Of a DNA stretch of 64,000 nucleotides, positions 22,901-33,722 are shown piece after piece. The stretch comes from Prorocentrum cordatum. Its lineage: Eukaryota; Sar; Dinophyceae; Prorocentrales; Prorocentraceae. The DNA lies in the NCBI GenBank assembly GCA_963575745.1, contig CAUYUJ010015031.1:73234-137233 (forward strand), read 5' to 3'. The notes below the pieces were generated by a model. It saw only the letters and a program-made list of their open reading frames with translations. It made no database searches and was not told where the DNA came from. The position numbers and the translations under genes were made by a program. How positions within the stretch are numbered: position 1 is the stretch's first letter; the number at the start of each line of letters is the position of its first letter.

Positions 22901-25030
22901 GAGGCCTGGGGGTGTCGGGGCAAGGTGGGGGCCGAGGTGGCGGCAAGGGGGTGGGGGGGGTGGGGGGGGTGGGTTCGATTTCGTGCGAGAAATCGCCGTG
23001 TCGGTGGTCTCAAGAACAGAGTCCCAGAGGCCTGGGGGGTGTCGGGGGCCAGGTGGGGCCGAGGGAGGTGGCGGCCAGGGGGGGGGGGGTGGGGGGTATG
23101 GTTCGATTTCGGGCGCGAAATCGCGGGGTCGGTGTCTCAAGAACAGAGCCCAGAGGCCTGGGGGTGTCGGTGCCAAGTGGGGGCCAGGTGGCGGCCAGGG
23201 AGTGGGGGGGCGGGGGGTATGGGTCGATTTCGGGCGAGAAATCGCGGGGTCGGGTGTCTCAAGAACAGAGCCCAGAGGCCTGGGGGTGTCGGGGCCAGGT
23301 GGGGGCCAGGTGGCGGCCAGGGGGTGGGGGGGTGGGGGGTATGGGTCGATTTCGGGCGAGAAATCGTGGTGTCGGGGATCTCAAGAACAGAGCCCAGATG
23401 CCTGGTAGGTTTTGGGCGAGAAATCGGAGGGTGGGGGGGTCCCAAGAACAGAGGCTCCATGGGGTGGGGATGCCGGGGCCAGGAGGGGGGTATCGGTAGG
23501 TTTTGGGTGAGAAATCGTTGGGTGTGGGGCCCCAAGAACAGAGGCTCCATGGGGTGGGGGTGCCGGGGCCAGGAGGGGGGTATCGGTATGTTTTGGGCGA
23601 GAAATCGTAGGGGGGTAGGTCCCAAGAACAGAGGCTCCATGGGGTGGGGATGCCGGGGCCAGGAGGGGGGTATCGGTAGGTTTTGGGCGAGAAATCGCAA
23701 GGTGAGGGGTCCCAAGAACAGAGGCTCCATGGCCTGGGGATGCGGGGCAGGTGGGGGCGAGGTGGCGGCCAGGGGGTGGGGGGGGGGGGTGGGGGGTATG
23801 GTTCGATTTCGGGCGCGAAATCGCGGGGTCGGTGTCTCAAGAACAGAGCCCAGAGGCCTGGGGGTGTCGGTGCCAAGTGGGGGCGAGGTGGCGGCCAGGG
23901 AGTGGGGGGGTGGGGGGTATGGGTCGATTTCGGGCGAGAAATCGTGGGGTCGGGTGTCTCAAGAACAGAGCCCAGAGGCCTGGGGGTGTCGGGGCCAGGT
24001 GGGGGCCAGGTGGCGGCCAGGGGGTGGGGAGGTGGGGGGTATGGGTCGGTTTCGGGCGAGAAATCGTGGTGTCGGGGATCTCAAGAACAGAGCCCAGATG
24101 CCTGGTAGGTTTTGGGCGAGAAATCGTAGGGTGGGGGGTCCCAAGAACAGAGGCTCCATGGGGTGGGGATGCCGGGGCCAGGAGGGGGGTATCGGTAGGT
24201 TTTGGGCGAGAAATCGTTGGGTGTGGGGTCCCAAGAACAGAGGCTCCATGGGGTGGGGGTGCCGGGGCCAGGAGGGGGGCATCGGTAGGTTTAGGGCGAG
24301 AAATCGTAGGGGGGGAGGTCCCAAGAACAGAGGCTCCATGTGGTGGGGATGCCGGGGCCAGGAGGGGGGTATCGGTAGGTTTTGGGCGAGAAATCGTAAG
24401 GTGAGGGGTCCCAAGAACAGAGGCTCCATGGCGTGGGGATGCCGGGGCCAGGAGGGGGGCATCGGTAGGTTTTGGGCGAGAAATCGTAGGTTGGGGTGGG
24501 GGGTCCCAAGAACAGAGGCTCCATGGGGTGGGAGTGCCGGGGCGTGGTGGGGGGCGTGGTGGGGGGTGTCGGTCGGTTTGGAATGAGAAATGGTGGGGTG
24601 GGGGGTCCCAAAAACAGAGGCTCCATGGGGTGGGAGTGCCGGGGCGTGGTGGGGAGCGTGGTGGGGGGTGTCGGTCGGTTTGGGATGAGAAATGATGGGG
24701 TGGGCGGTCCCAAAAACAGAGGCTCCATGGGGGGGGAGTGCCGGGGCGTGGTGGGGGGCGTGGTGGGGGGTGTCGGTCGGTTTTGGGCGAGAAAGGGTGG
24801 GGTGGAAGGTCTCAAAAACAGAGGCTCCAGGGGGTGGGAGTGCCGGGGCGTGGTGGGGAGCGTGGTGGGGGGTGTCGGTCGGTTTTGGGCGAGAGATGGT
24901 GGGGTGGGGGGTCCCAAAAACAGAGCTCCATGGGGTGGGGGTGCCGGGGCGTGGTGGGGGGCGTGGTGGGGGGTCCCAAGAACAGAGGCTCCATGGGGTG
25001 GGGATGCCGGAGCGTGGTAGGGGCATGGTG
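19990..25030. repeat. Composite satellite array, 90/100/120 bp unit types
   Basis: About 5 kb of G-rich tandem units sharing the core gagaaatcgtgggg, then ggtcccaagaacagag. Three unit classes occur in blocks: about 101 bp (about 20900-21400; degenerate from 20000), about 120 bp (21500-23408, reading tctcaagaacagagcccaga), and 90 bp (23409-24500, spacing exactly 90 at 23441, 23531, 23621, 23711). A last block of about 100 bp units runs from 24500 to 24990. The 120-bp type reappears inside the 90-bp block at 23740-24105. Long Gly/Val/Arg and Pro-rich frames on either strand are artefacts of the repeats. Confidence 0.95.
21401..21500. other. Assembly gap (100 N)
   Basis: Exactly 100 N inside the satellite, the conventional size for a gap of unknown length. 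The unit type changes from about 101 bp to about 120 bp across it, so sequence and possibly array boundaries are missing. Confidence 0.99.
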
Positions 25031-25069
25031 GGGAGCCAGAACTTTTCCTCACACGCCTCTGGGGTCGGC

Positions 25070-25113
25070 GGATTTCTTCGTCCAAAGTCCGCCTGCAGGA
25101 GGAAATGCCAGAC
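25070..25113 (+). mobile_element. Family A TIR element, right-end fragment
   Basis: tccgcctgcaggaggaaatg then ccagacc, preceded by ttcttcgtccaaa, matches the right end of family A (compare 1916-1955). The left part is absent; the satellite lies immediately upstream and may have replaced it. Confidence 0.6.
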
Positions 25114-25151
25114 CAAAACGTAAATGTAAAAACCCAGAGGTCCTCACAGAG

Positions 25152-25214
25152 TTCTCGGATCGGCGCTGGTGCGCTCCGCGCAGATGGGAAGGGGGGTCAG
25201 CGCCAATCCGAGAA
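25152..25214. repeat. Inverted repeat, 16-base arms
   Basis: ttctcggatcggcgct (25152-25167) is the reverse complement of agcgccaatccgagaa (25199-25214) with one mismatch, spaced by 31 bases. The right half, 25169-25245, resembles 49875-49948 (gcgctccgcgcg... then gatccgagagatccgcgcgg), so it belongs to a dispersed family. Confidence 0.65.
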
Positions 25215-26310
25215 ATCTGCGCGCGGACCTCGGAGTTGTTTTGTTATTGCTTATGTCCTTGTTTGTTCCCCTATCGGCGCTCCAGCGATCCGATGCAGCC
25301 CGATGCTTGCCCGGCGCTGCTGTGCATCTGGGCGCGGCGCAGCCGGTCCGATTCGATTGGGACTCCGTGTCGATGCGGCCCGATTCGACACGTATTCCGA
25401 GTCGATCCGATGTTCCCGATTCGATGCTGACTGATCTTGGTTTGGGGGGAGGAGAGGGGTGTCAGGTGGGCCGCCACGGCCGCGCTCCCGCCTCCTCCGC
25501 CTGACGGTTGCCTCCCGCTTTCTACTTCCTCCGTTCTGGTTCTCTTTCGGTCGCCTTTTTGTTGGGCACGCCCTGTCGCCCTCCACCTGGGTGCTTAGAC
25601 AAACCTCGTGGGTGGGCAAAGTCTCAGGCGACACGCGTCGGCCGCCGAAACGCCACGCTTGGTGGTGCAACAAAAACCCTGGCCATGAGCAGCGAAGAGG
25701 GAGTGACACCGGAGGGTGTTCAATTTTTTTTGGAGGGGCGGCGGAAGTGCGGGCGGAGAAGGGAAGGCTGGGGAGGGGGAGTTGCGAGACGAAGGGGGGG
25801 AGTGGGACGGGGGGGAAAGCAGAGTGGAGGGGAGAGCGAAGAGGACAGGGGGTCCGAGTGCGAGGGGGCGAGGGCGAGGAATAGGGGAGCGAGGGTGGGA
25901 ACGGGGCCGCGGGGGGCGGAGGACAAGGGAGGAGGAGGTGGGCGTGCGGAGCGAAGCAGCGTGGAGAGGGCGACGGGGACGGCGGCAGGATGAGGGGTTT
26001 GGGCTGGGGAGTGGGCGCGGGAGGGAGGAGGACGAGACGGGGAAAACGGGGGGAGCTCCAGGGAGAGACACGGCGTGGGCGGGGGAGGGAGGCAGGGGGA
26101 AAAGGGAGGGGAAGAGGGGGAGGACACGAAGGGGGAGGAGGGGCAGTCTGAGAGGTAGGAGAAACAGGAGAAAGGCAGGAGAGAGAGAAATCGCTTCGAT
26201 TCGGTAGCTACTGCCCCGAGGCGTCCTCCGCGATGCTGCCGCCGCCCCCGGGGCTGCCCGGCAAAAGCGCCTCGCAGGCCATCCTGATCTTCGCTTTGCT
26301 TCTCTGCCTC
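25215..26310. other. No gene seen; purine-rich tract at 25740-26200
   Basis: 25260-25440 contains repeated gattcgat-type words; 25740-26200 is almost pure G/A with scattered C. Open frames are compositional. A shared segment with 5574 lies at 26216-26285. Confidence 0.5.
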
Positions 26311-26316
26311 ATCATC

Positions 26317-27165
26317 AGTTTCATCCTCATCATCAACATCCCGTTCCTGCTCACCATCATCATCATCATCATCACCATCATCACCATCTGTCTGTCTGTC
26401 TTCCCGGCTCTCTGAGCCGGGGCGCTTTGAGCTTCTTAGCTCGGGGACCCGTCGGCCACCGCCGCCCTCTCCCTTGTCGGTGGCCCTGACGAGGTTGGGG
26501 GAGAGGGTGCCGAAACGCGCCCAGAGTCCAGCAAGGCATGAGGGTGCAAACCCGACTTGTCTGGCTGATGCTCTGGGGGGGCCTGAGCTCAGGGGAGGCT
26601 GCAGCACCGCTCAACGATGTGCTGTTTAACCGAACCTGCAGGGTGGGCCCTTTCCCAAATCCGTGCTTCGGTGCGGATCGTAAGCGCGCCTCGTCTCCGT
26701 CGTCGTCGTCGGCGTCGTCGTGGTCGTGGTGCTTGTTCTGCTCGGGATTATGTTTCCCTTATGCAGTGACCATCATCACCATCATCGTCATCATCCTCAT
26801 CATTATCATCATCATCATCCTCTTCGTCATCATCGTCACCATCATCATCAGCAGCATCATCAACCTCACCATCATCATCTTCATCATCGTCATCAACGTG
26901 ACCCTGATCGTCATCGACATCGCCATTACCATCAGCATCAACATCGTCCTCATCAGCACCAGCATCACCACCACCATCAGCAGCATCATCAGCATCATCA
27001 GTATCAGCATTATCATCAGTATCACAGCTATCAGTATCGTCATCATTACCAGCATCATCCGAATCAGCATCGACCTCAATATCGTCATCATCATCCGCAT
27101 CGTCATCATTTTCATCATCGTCATCGGTATTGTTACCATCGTCACCAACATCATCCCGCTACCCA
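26317..27165. repeat. (CAT/ATC)n arrays in two blocks
   Basis: ATC-type trinucleotide repeats at about 26317-26395 and 26766-27165, the second with many variants (cagcat, catcgt, catcaa). Frames read as poly-His, poly-Ile or poly-Ser, and poly-Met on the other strand. No gene inferred. Confidence 0.9.
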
Positions 27166-27624
27166 TGATCTCTCTGCATCAGCCCCTCACCTTTCACTCC
27201 TCCTAGCTCTCGACATCCTTGGTGATTCAGGCCTTTTCGCGATCCTGCTTGCTGAAGCCTTTCCAGTACGTCACACAATACGTGCCCTCATCCGTCTCTC
27301 CATCATCCTCATCCGCACCCTTACGATGCGAATCCTCCACCCTCCCTCCATCGCCTCTCTCCCCTCCTCTCCGTCCACCTCCTTGTTCCGCCCCTTTTTC
27401 CGCTTCCCCGCCGTCTTCTCCGCCCTCCTCAAAGAATCCACGTCGTCGGACCTATATCCTGTGGCCTCTTTTGGCCAGGATCTCGAGGCGGCTCCAGCCG
27501 TTTCGATGAGCTTCCCTGGGAAGGCCCAGCGAGGCAACGGAAACATCGGCGCGCCCACACTCCCCTCCTCCCCTTTCCCCCGTTCCTCGCCCTCGTCGTC
27601 CTCCGTCCGTTCTCGAATGCGACA
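27166..27624. other. No gene seen (pyrimidine-rich)
   Basis: C/T-rich sequence between two microsatellites; no recognisable coding or structural signal. Confidence 0.5.
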
Positions 27625-27970
27625 CCTCCGAGGAGGAGGGGGAGGAGGAGGAGGGGGAGGAGGATGAGGAGAAGGAGGAGGAGGAGGAAGGTGCAGGAGG
27701 AGAAGGAGGACGACGAAGAGGAAAATGATGAGGAGAGGAGGAGAAGGAGCTGGATAGGGAGGTGGAGGAAAAGGGCACGAGGGGGAGAAGGAATAGGAGG
27801 AGGAGGCGGAGGAGGAGGATAAGGAGGAAGGAAAGGAGGAGGAGGAGGAGGAGGAGGAGGAAGAGGAGGAGGAGGAGGAGAGAGGAGAGGAGGGAGGAGG
27901 AGGAGGAGGAGAGGAGGAAGGAGGAGGAGGAGGAGGAGGAGGAGGAGGAGGAGGAGGAGGAGGAGGATGA
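27625..27970. repeat. (GGA)n array
   Basis: About 345 bases of GGA/GAA-type purine repeat, with a nearly pure run at 27905-27967. Confidence 0.95.
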
Positions 27971-28136
27971 GGCCAAACCCCTTTGGGGGGGGCGCCCAGC
28001 GCGCCGCCGGGTTGCAGGGTTCTCCCCCCCTTGCGCGCGCTCGCTCTGCGCGTGGGGGCCGCCCCGCGGCGCGGCGATCGCCGCCGCGGCCGGGCCCCGC
28101 CCGCGGAGGGGCGCGCACCCTCGCAGGGCGAAAGCT

Positions 28137-28260
28137 GCAGGGGGGCGCCAGGAGACCCCAGGACACACCAGGAGGCACCAGAGGGGTTCCAGGAGGCCCC
28201 AGGAGACCCCAGGAGGCCCCGGGTGGCCCCAGGAGACCCCAGGAGACCCCAGAGAAGGCC
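28137..28260. repeat. CCCAGGAG-type short tandem repeat
   Basis: Units of 12 to 15 bases such as ccaggagacc and ccaggaggcc are repeated about nine times. Similar in wording to 7240-7310. It immediately precedes the channel remnant. Confidence 0.75.
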
Positions 28261-28279
28261 CCACGGAGCCCGGTGGGCG

Positions 28280-29680
28280 AGATGATCGCGGCCTTCCGCA
28301 GCGCTTCGCTGCGCGACAACGGCCGGCGGGCCCGCGCCAGCCGGGCGCGCCGGCGGCTCCGCGCGTGGCGCCCGCGTGGGGAGCTTCGATGCCGAGGAAC
28401 TGGCCGAGCCGCAGGGCCGGCCGGCGCCGGCCTCGCCAGGGCGGGAGGCCCTCAACGGCTCCGATCTCGGCAAGACCGCAGAGTACGAGCATTCCCTGAC
28501 CGACGACGAGGACTTGTGGCCCGAGGCAAGGGAGGACCCGGCGACCGACGCGCTGGCTGTCCACCACGTGGACAACAGCTGCGTGCAGCGGCGGACGTCG
28601 CTGGGCTCCAACCAGATGGCCAGCCCGCTGAACATCAGCGATGGTGGCCCGCTGCCGAACTGGCAGGCGAGATGGGCGAGGCTGGTCGTCAAGCTGACCC
28701 AGGCTTCGCACAACGGGGAGACGAGCATGGCCGACCTGACGGTCAAGGTGCTCACGCGGGAGAGCAACTTCGGCGACGAAGCGGCGGAGGAGGCGCAGGT
28801 GGCTCACAGCGAGTGGCTCTGCAGCGTCCCCTCGCTGCAGGCGCTGGAAAGTGAAGCACGACAGCAGCTTCGCGATGTCCCTGGTCGACAAGGCGGACGC
28901 CGATAATGAGTACGCCACCAACCATCCCGCCGGCCAGGAGGCCAGGGGCCAGGCTCCGCCTTCAGAGGAGGCTCGAGGTGCACCCAGACAGCGCCCTTAT
29001 TCTGGACCTTTCTCGGCGCGCTCCTGCTCCTGTACGACAGCGCGACCATCCCGCACGAGGCCGCCGGCATGATCACGGGGCACCCTCGACGTTCTCTTCC
29101 ACGCCACATCCGGGTAGGCCACGGACTACGGCGCGGAGATGCAGATTCGCAAGACCGTGGCGCGCTATGCCCAGACGTGGATGCCCCTCGACGTCGGCGT
29201 GCGCATTCTCGACGTCGCGTCCACCTTCTTTCTTGCTGAAGGACCTCAACCCGAGCGCCCCGACGGTCGTGCTGCTGTGGTTGCTCCGGCTTGTGCGCCT
29301 GGTCCGCCTCCACGAGTGACTTCTGGTGTTCGTGTCCTTCATGCGCGCGAACACGTCGAACTTCGTCGATTTGGTCATCAAGATCGGGCAGCTGATGTTG
29401 CTCATCGTGTGGATGTGCCACTACCATCGCCTGCACACGGCACGGAGTGGGCACAGAAGCCGCCAGCAGCTCCGAACGCGGGCCAGGACCGAGGGACAGT
29501 TGGCTGACCAGGTTGATGTCAAAGGCGATCGGATGCTTAGCTACACGAGAGCCGTTTTGGCTCGCACAGCTGGGAGGGGAACCCGGCTGGGCCGATCCAT
29601 GGCTGCTGCCTCGGGCTGCCTTCCTGGCGGTGCTGGCGTGTCTGGTGCCGCTGCTGAGGTGACGAGTCTGACAGCAGCTA
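28280..29680 (+). pseudogene. Voltage-gated channel remnant, N-terminus to S5/pore
   Basis: Pieces in all three frames follow the order of a dinoflagellate voltage-gated (CNG/Kv-like) channel. An acidic N-terminal segment (28376-28860) comes first. S1 reads TAPLFWTFLGALLLLYDSA (about 28985). S2-S3 reads LDVLFHATSG, then an in-frame TAG (29115-29117), then MQIRKTVARYAQTWMPLD. S4 reads LLWLLRLVRLVRL, with basic residues every third position, then a TGA (29317-29319). S5 is about FVDLVIKIGQLMLLIVW. A weak pore-like YTR/TREPFWLAQ occurs near 29550. Two in-frame stops and frame changes between S1, S2-S3 and S4 mean it cannot be read as one protein. It might be exons plus errors, but decay is the simpler view. 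Continues in spirit at 38067. Confidence 0.6.
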
Positions 29681-29876
29681 TGATGCGGGCCTCCACGAGG
29701 TTCGGCGGGGCGATGACTGAATACACATCACCAGAGGGAAGTGCAGGTGAGGCGACACACAGGGAGCGAATGACAGACCTCCTCGTGGCACTGACCACGA
29801 CACAGCAGGGCACCGTCTACGACTACAACCAGAGGCTCGTGCACGACAGAGACCTCGTCGCCCTCGCCAGCCACGA

Positions 29877-30010
29877 GCTCTTCGGGGACCAGCTGCGCTT
29901 CGGCGATCAGCTGCTCTTCGGGGACCAGGCCTCATACGTGGGCCAGCTGCTCTTCGGGGACCAGCTGTGCTACTTGGACCAGCAGCCCCACCAGGACGAG
30001 CTGATCTACC
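29877..30010 (+). repeat. Short repeats encoding FGDQL-like words
   Basis: ttcggggaccagctg and close variants occur about seven times at intervals of 15 to 27 bases; one frame reads FGDQLRFGDQLLFGDQ. Lies between the channel remnant and the LINE. It may be part of an expanded coding segment or LINE 5' leader. Confidence 0.6.
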
Positions 30011-30329
30011 TGGGCAAGCTGTTCTTCTTCGTCGACCTGGTCGGCGAGGCTTTCGGCGTTTCCCCGCGTGAGCTGCTTCGTGGCCTGCGCGCTGCACTTT
30101 AACCAGAACGAGCTGACCATCCACAAGGTGACCGCCTTCACTTTCGGCAGCTGGCAGGGGAGAGGGAACAGTCGGTGAAGCATGGGGTGCTGGGGGTGCG
30201 GCGCATGGGCACGCAGGCGACGGTACTGTGGCTGCATGGGGTTACTCCCAACGAGTGCTGGCACGCAAACTTCGGGGTTGCAAATCTCGCATTGCTGGAG
30301 ATGCCCCCCCCCCCCCCCCCGAAAAAAAT

Positions 30330-31260
30330 CGCAGGAACAAGGCCAAGGCAAACGATCTCAAGGGCGACCTGTCTGGGCTCCTCGAGCAGCTTGTGAATAT
30401 GGTCATCAAGCTCCTCTCAGACGGTGGCAACACTAACCTGCTGGGCATGCTGGCCAAGTTGCTCAGCCACAAAGGCAACGACACCAAACCGACGTCCACC
30501 AAGGCGAAGGCCAAGGGCAAGGCCAAGGCTGCGCCTAAGGCCAAGGCGAAGGCGAAGGCTGCACCAGCTCCAAAGGAATGCGCGCCCCCTAAGCAGCAGC
30601 CCGACACCGCACAGAGTCCGAATACCACGACGCCCACCACCACTCCTTGGATCGAGTTGTGGGCTGCTCGTCCAGAAGACTTCGATGGGCCCATCTACAC
30701 TGTGGGGGGCCTTCGGGCAAGGGCCACCAGTTTCAACGCCGACGGTGACAAGCTCCTCAAGGCGGTGGTCCAGGCCCACGACGACGGCGACCTCGAGGGC
30801 CTGAAGGTGCTCCTCGACATGTACGACTTCGTTCGAGTACTTCGAGTTCGACCGCTCAGGCGACGAGAAGACCTACGATCAGAGGAGGAGCGCCGAGACC
30901 TTCCTGGAAGGCTGCGTGGCAAGCAGCAGACCAAGGCCAAGCAGGTGGGCATCTGGCGCAGCAGCCCCGACGCCCCGCACGACAAGGCTCAGGTCAAGAC
31001 ACCGCAGTCAAGGCCACCACACCCGACGCAGTCATCGTGCGAGTGTCCACCGAGAAAAAGCACACCGAGTCGTGGGACAACATCTTCAAGAGGCCTGGCG
31101 ACTCGGCCAGGGCCTGGGCTCGCGAGGTTGGCTCCGACGGCATTCAGGAGAAGCTCAGGGACGCGTTCAAGTTCCACGCCCAGGACGACATCATCATGGG
31201 CCTCTGGCGCATGGAGGTCCCTGCACTCACTGAGCTGCTCGCGCGCTCAGGGCACCGAGG
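30330..31260 (+). pseudogene. LINE 1 ORF1-like region (K/A-rich, frameshifted)
   Basis: 30330-30828 reads in one frame: LLEQLVNMVIKLLSDGG, then a basic low-complexity tract (KAKAKGKAKAAPKAKAKAKA at about 30500), then WIELWAARPEDFDGPIY. Reading then needs a shift: EYFEFDRSGDEKTYDQ near 30834, and VRVSTEKKHTESWDNIFKRP from about 31040 in a third register. No known domain. The Lys-rich tract and position suggest a nucleic-acid-binding ORF1, by inference. The protein at 31037-31250 includes AFKFHAQDDIIMGLWRMEVP. Remaining frames to 31860 are scrambled. Confidence 0.55.
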
Positions 31261-31865
31261 TCCCTCTGGGCTTCGCTTCTTCGTGGGGCCGGCGAGGTGG
31301 CAGGCGCCCTGCCCACCTCCATGTGGCTGCGACTACTCCAACAAGAAGATGGACACCGAGTCCTGGTCCCAGTTCGCCGACAGGCTGTACCAGCGCTGTG
31401 GGCCTCTTGGAGTTGCTCGGGGCGATCGCAGTCTGGGGCTTCGCCAACCCTGGCTCGCCACCGACGGCAGGGTTCGCGCTTGGAAGCTAGAGCATGTACC
31501 AGCTGGCCACAGCTACACCGACGTCCACAACACTGCCAGGGAGAACGGCCTCAAGGACGTGGAGTTCATCGCCGACAGGCACCGCCCCAAGGTCCCAGGC
31601 TCTTCCCTGGCGAGGCGTACCTGGGTGATTCGTGCCAAGGCCCCAGGGGGCCTCGCCTTCTTTGAGGTCGATGGCGAGTCAGTCAGCATGTTTGGCTTCG
31701 TCGACAAACTGACGAAGCCCACTCCAGAGAAGACGCTCCTCCCTGGCGAGGGGGGGGGGGGGGGGCTGCGCCCGCAAGTCCAAGAACAACACCATTCCTG
31801 CTGCTGCTCCTGAGGCCCCCCCGAGGGAGGAGGAGGAGGAGGGCGAAGTTGCCAAGGAGGAGGAG

Positions 31866-33683
31866 ATGGATGAGGACCAGAAGATGGGGGGCAATGACCA
31901 GGAGAAGGACAAGGAGAAGGACAAGGGCAAGTCAGGAGCGAGGCCTGCAGGAGCAGGTAGTCCCAAGGCCAAGCGACCTGCCTTGGCTCCACGACCGGCT
32001 TGGATCCAGACCAAGGAGAATGCGGGAGCGGGCAACTGCCTCCCTCTGGCGCTGGCACAGGGGCTGAATGCACGACAGTCCACACCCACCGACCACGAGA
32101 CTGTCAGGTACAACATCGCCAAGGCGATGCAGGGCCGAGGGCAGCAGCACTGGTCTCCCTTCTGGGACGGCAAGGCACCAGAGCGAGAAAAGCGACCACT
32201 ACCAGGGGGCTTCTCTGCCTACTGCATGGCCATGTCCAAGCTCGGGGCCTGGCTCGGCAACCTCGAGCTGGCAGTGTCCGTGGCGCACTATAAGATCCCA
32301 CTGACGTTGTGCCAACGATAGGGCCCACCCCAGATTTGGCAGGTCTCGAAGAAGGGGACAGCACCCATCAGGCTTTGGTTCGAGGCTGGGCACTACGAGC
32401 TCATCACGACCAAACCACCAGACGACGACGCCTCCACTGCCCAAGCCGGGGGACACAACGGTATGCGAGGTGGCGCCTCGGCAGCTTCCTCGAAGGCATC
32501 CACGCCCACCATCTGCCGCTTATGGCGCCAACAGGCACTGGCAGAGCAGGACAAGGCTTCCACAATCGGCGACGTGGCCAACATCGACGACCTTGACGAC
32601 TTCGAGGGCTCCAGCACTCCACCACCCAAGGCTGCCCTTGCAGCTGAGGCCTCGGGGAGCAAGAGACCGACCACGACCACTTGGACGTGCCCCACTGCCT
32701 CCTGCAAGGGCTTCACCATCTGGGGCAAGTACCTCTATAGCAAGAAGAACGCCCACATTGCCTTCTACCACGAGAAGCAGGCCAAGGACTTGAGGATCGT
32801 CATGCCCACCCTGGTCGGGGCCTTCCCTGGCAAGGAGCTCACGTGGACGTGCCCACTCTGCCCCATGGGCCTCGTCGCGACACCCACTACGCAGACAGCG
32901 CGAGAAGCACCCTTCACGCATCGTCTTCAACACCATTCCAAGGCACACGTGAAGCAGTTCTACCTCAAGAAGGGGAGCACAGTCCACCAGGCGCAGGCCA
33001 TGCAGGCCCAAGCCAGGCGCTCCCGAGGACTGCTCAAGGCCAAGATCACCGGCCACAAGCTCGAGTACTTTCGCATGCCTTATGGCCCTCGTCGCGACAG
33101 AACCCATGTACGCTGTCGTCGGCGTTGGCGCCAGGCTGGCTCAGTCAACAGGCCGGGGGTCTGCCAGGCCATCGCCAGACCAGCGGGCAAGCTGGAGGTC
33201 ACCATCAGGCAGGCTCCGAAGGCCCTCACCGAGGAAGGCGACCCCGCCCACAAGCAGGAGATCCAGGACTATCTCGACTTTTGTCACCAGGCTCGTCGGG
33301 CTGGTCGCGAGGCCCTGGAGCGACGTGCTACCTCAGTTCAAGGAGGAGGCAACCACAACTGGCGCAAGTTCCGATGGCCACTCGGACGGAGCAAAGGCAA
33401 ATCGCGATTCGTCTGCACGAATTGTGGCATGCTGGAAATGAAGCCCACGAACACCTATCGACTTCGTGCCCTTGGGCGTTCACCGCGACCACCATCCAGA
33501 GGCGACCAAGGTCAGGAAGGTGGCTCGCAGCAAGGCTCTTCGGGTAGCTCTCGGCTACCTCGACAAGGCCAAGGTCACAGCAACCTCATCTTCAGCGAGT
33601 TCGGCATCCACTACTTCGCCATCTTCGGCAGCAGCCGCGTCGGCGGGGTCAGGCACAAGGAGGGCGCCCACGTCGGCGACTGA
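31866..33683 (+). pseudogene. LINE 1 OTU-like cysteine protease and zinc-finger region
   Basis: One frame of 606 codons with a single in-frame TAG (32319-32321). After an acidic/Lys-rich start, GAGNCLPLALAQGL places the OTU-family catalytic Cys at 32037-32039. Beyond the TAG, IRLWFEAGHYELI places the matching His at 32391-32393; this is the standard Cys...His arrangement of OTU peptidases. The following part has C2H2-like clusters (TWTCPTASCKGF...H; CPLCPMGL...HHSKAH). OTU domains in dinoflagellate LINEs are, as far as I recall, known; their substrate is unclear. The frame ends just upstream of the endonuclease ORF (40 bases). Confidence 0.75.
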
Positions 33684-33722
33684 GGGGCGCCGTTTTTAAG
33701 GCCCCCACCAACACCAGCCAGT

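Noticed and set aside
20296-25116. Long Pro-rich minus-strand and Gly-rich plus-strand ORFs (up to 626 codons)
   Set aside because: They are translations of the satellite units in several frames, some running through the N gap; no independent coding evidence.
30300-30327. Frameshift at a C-homopolymer in the LINE 1 leader
   Set aside because: A run of 18 C followed by GAAAAAA is prone to sequencing error, so I draw no conclusion from frame changes there.
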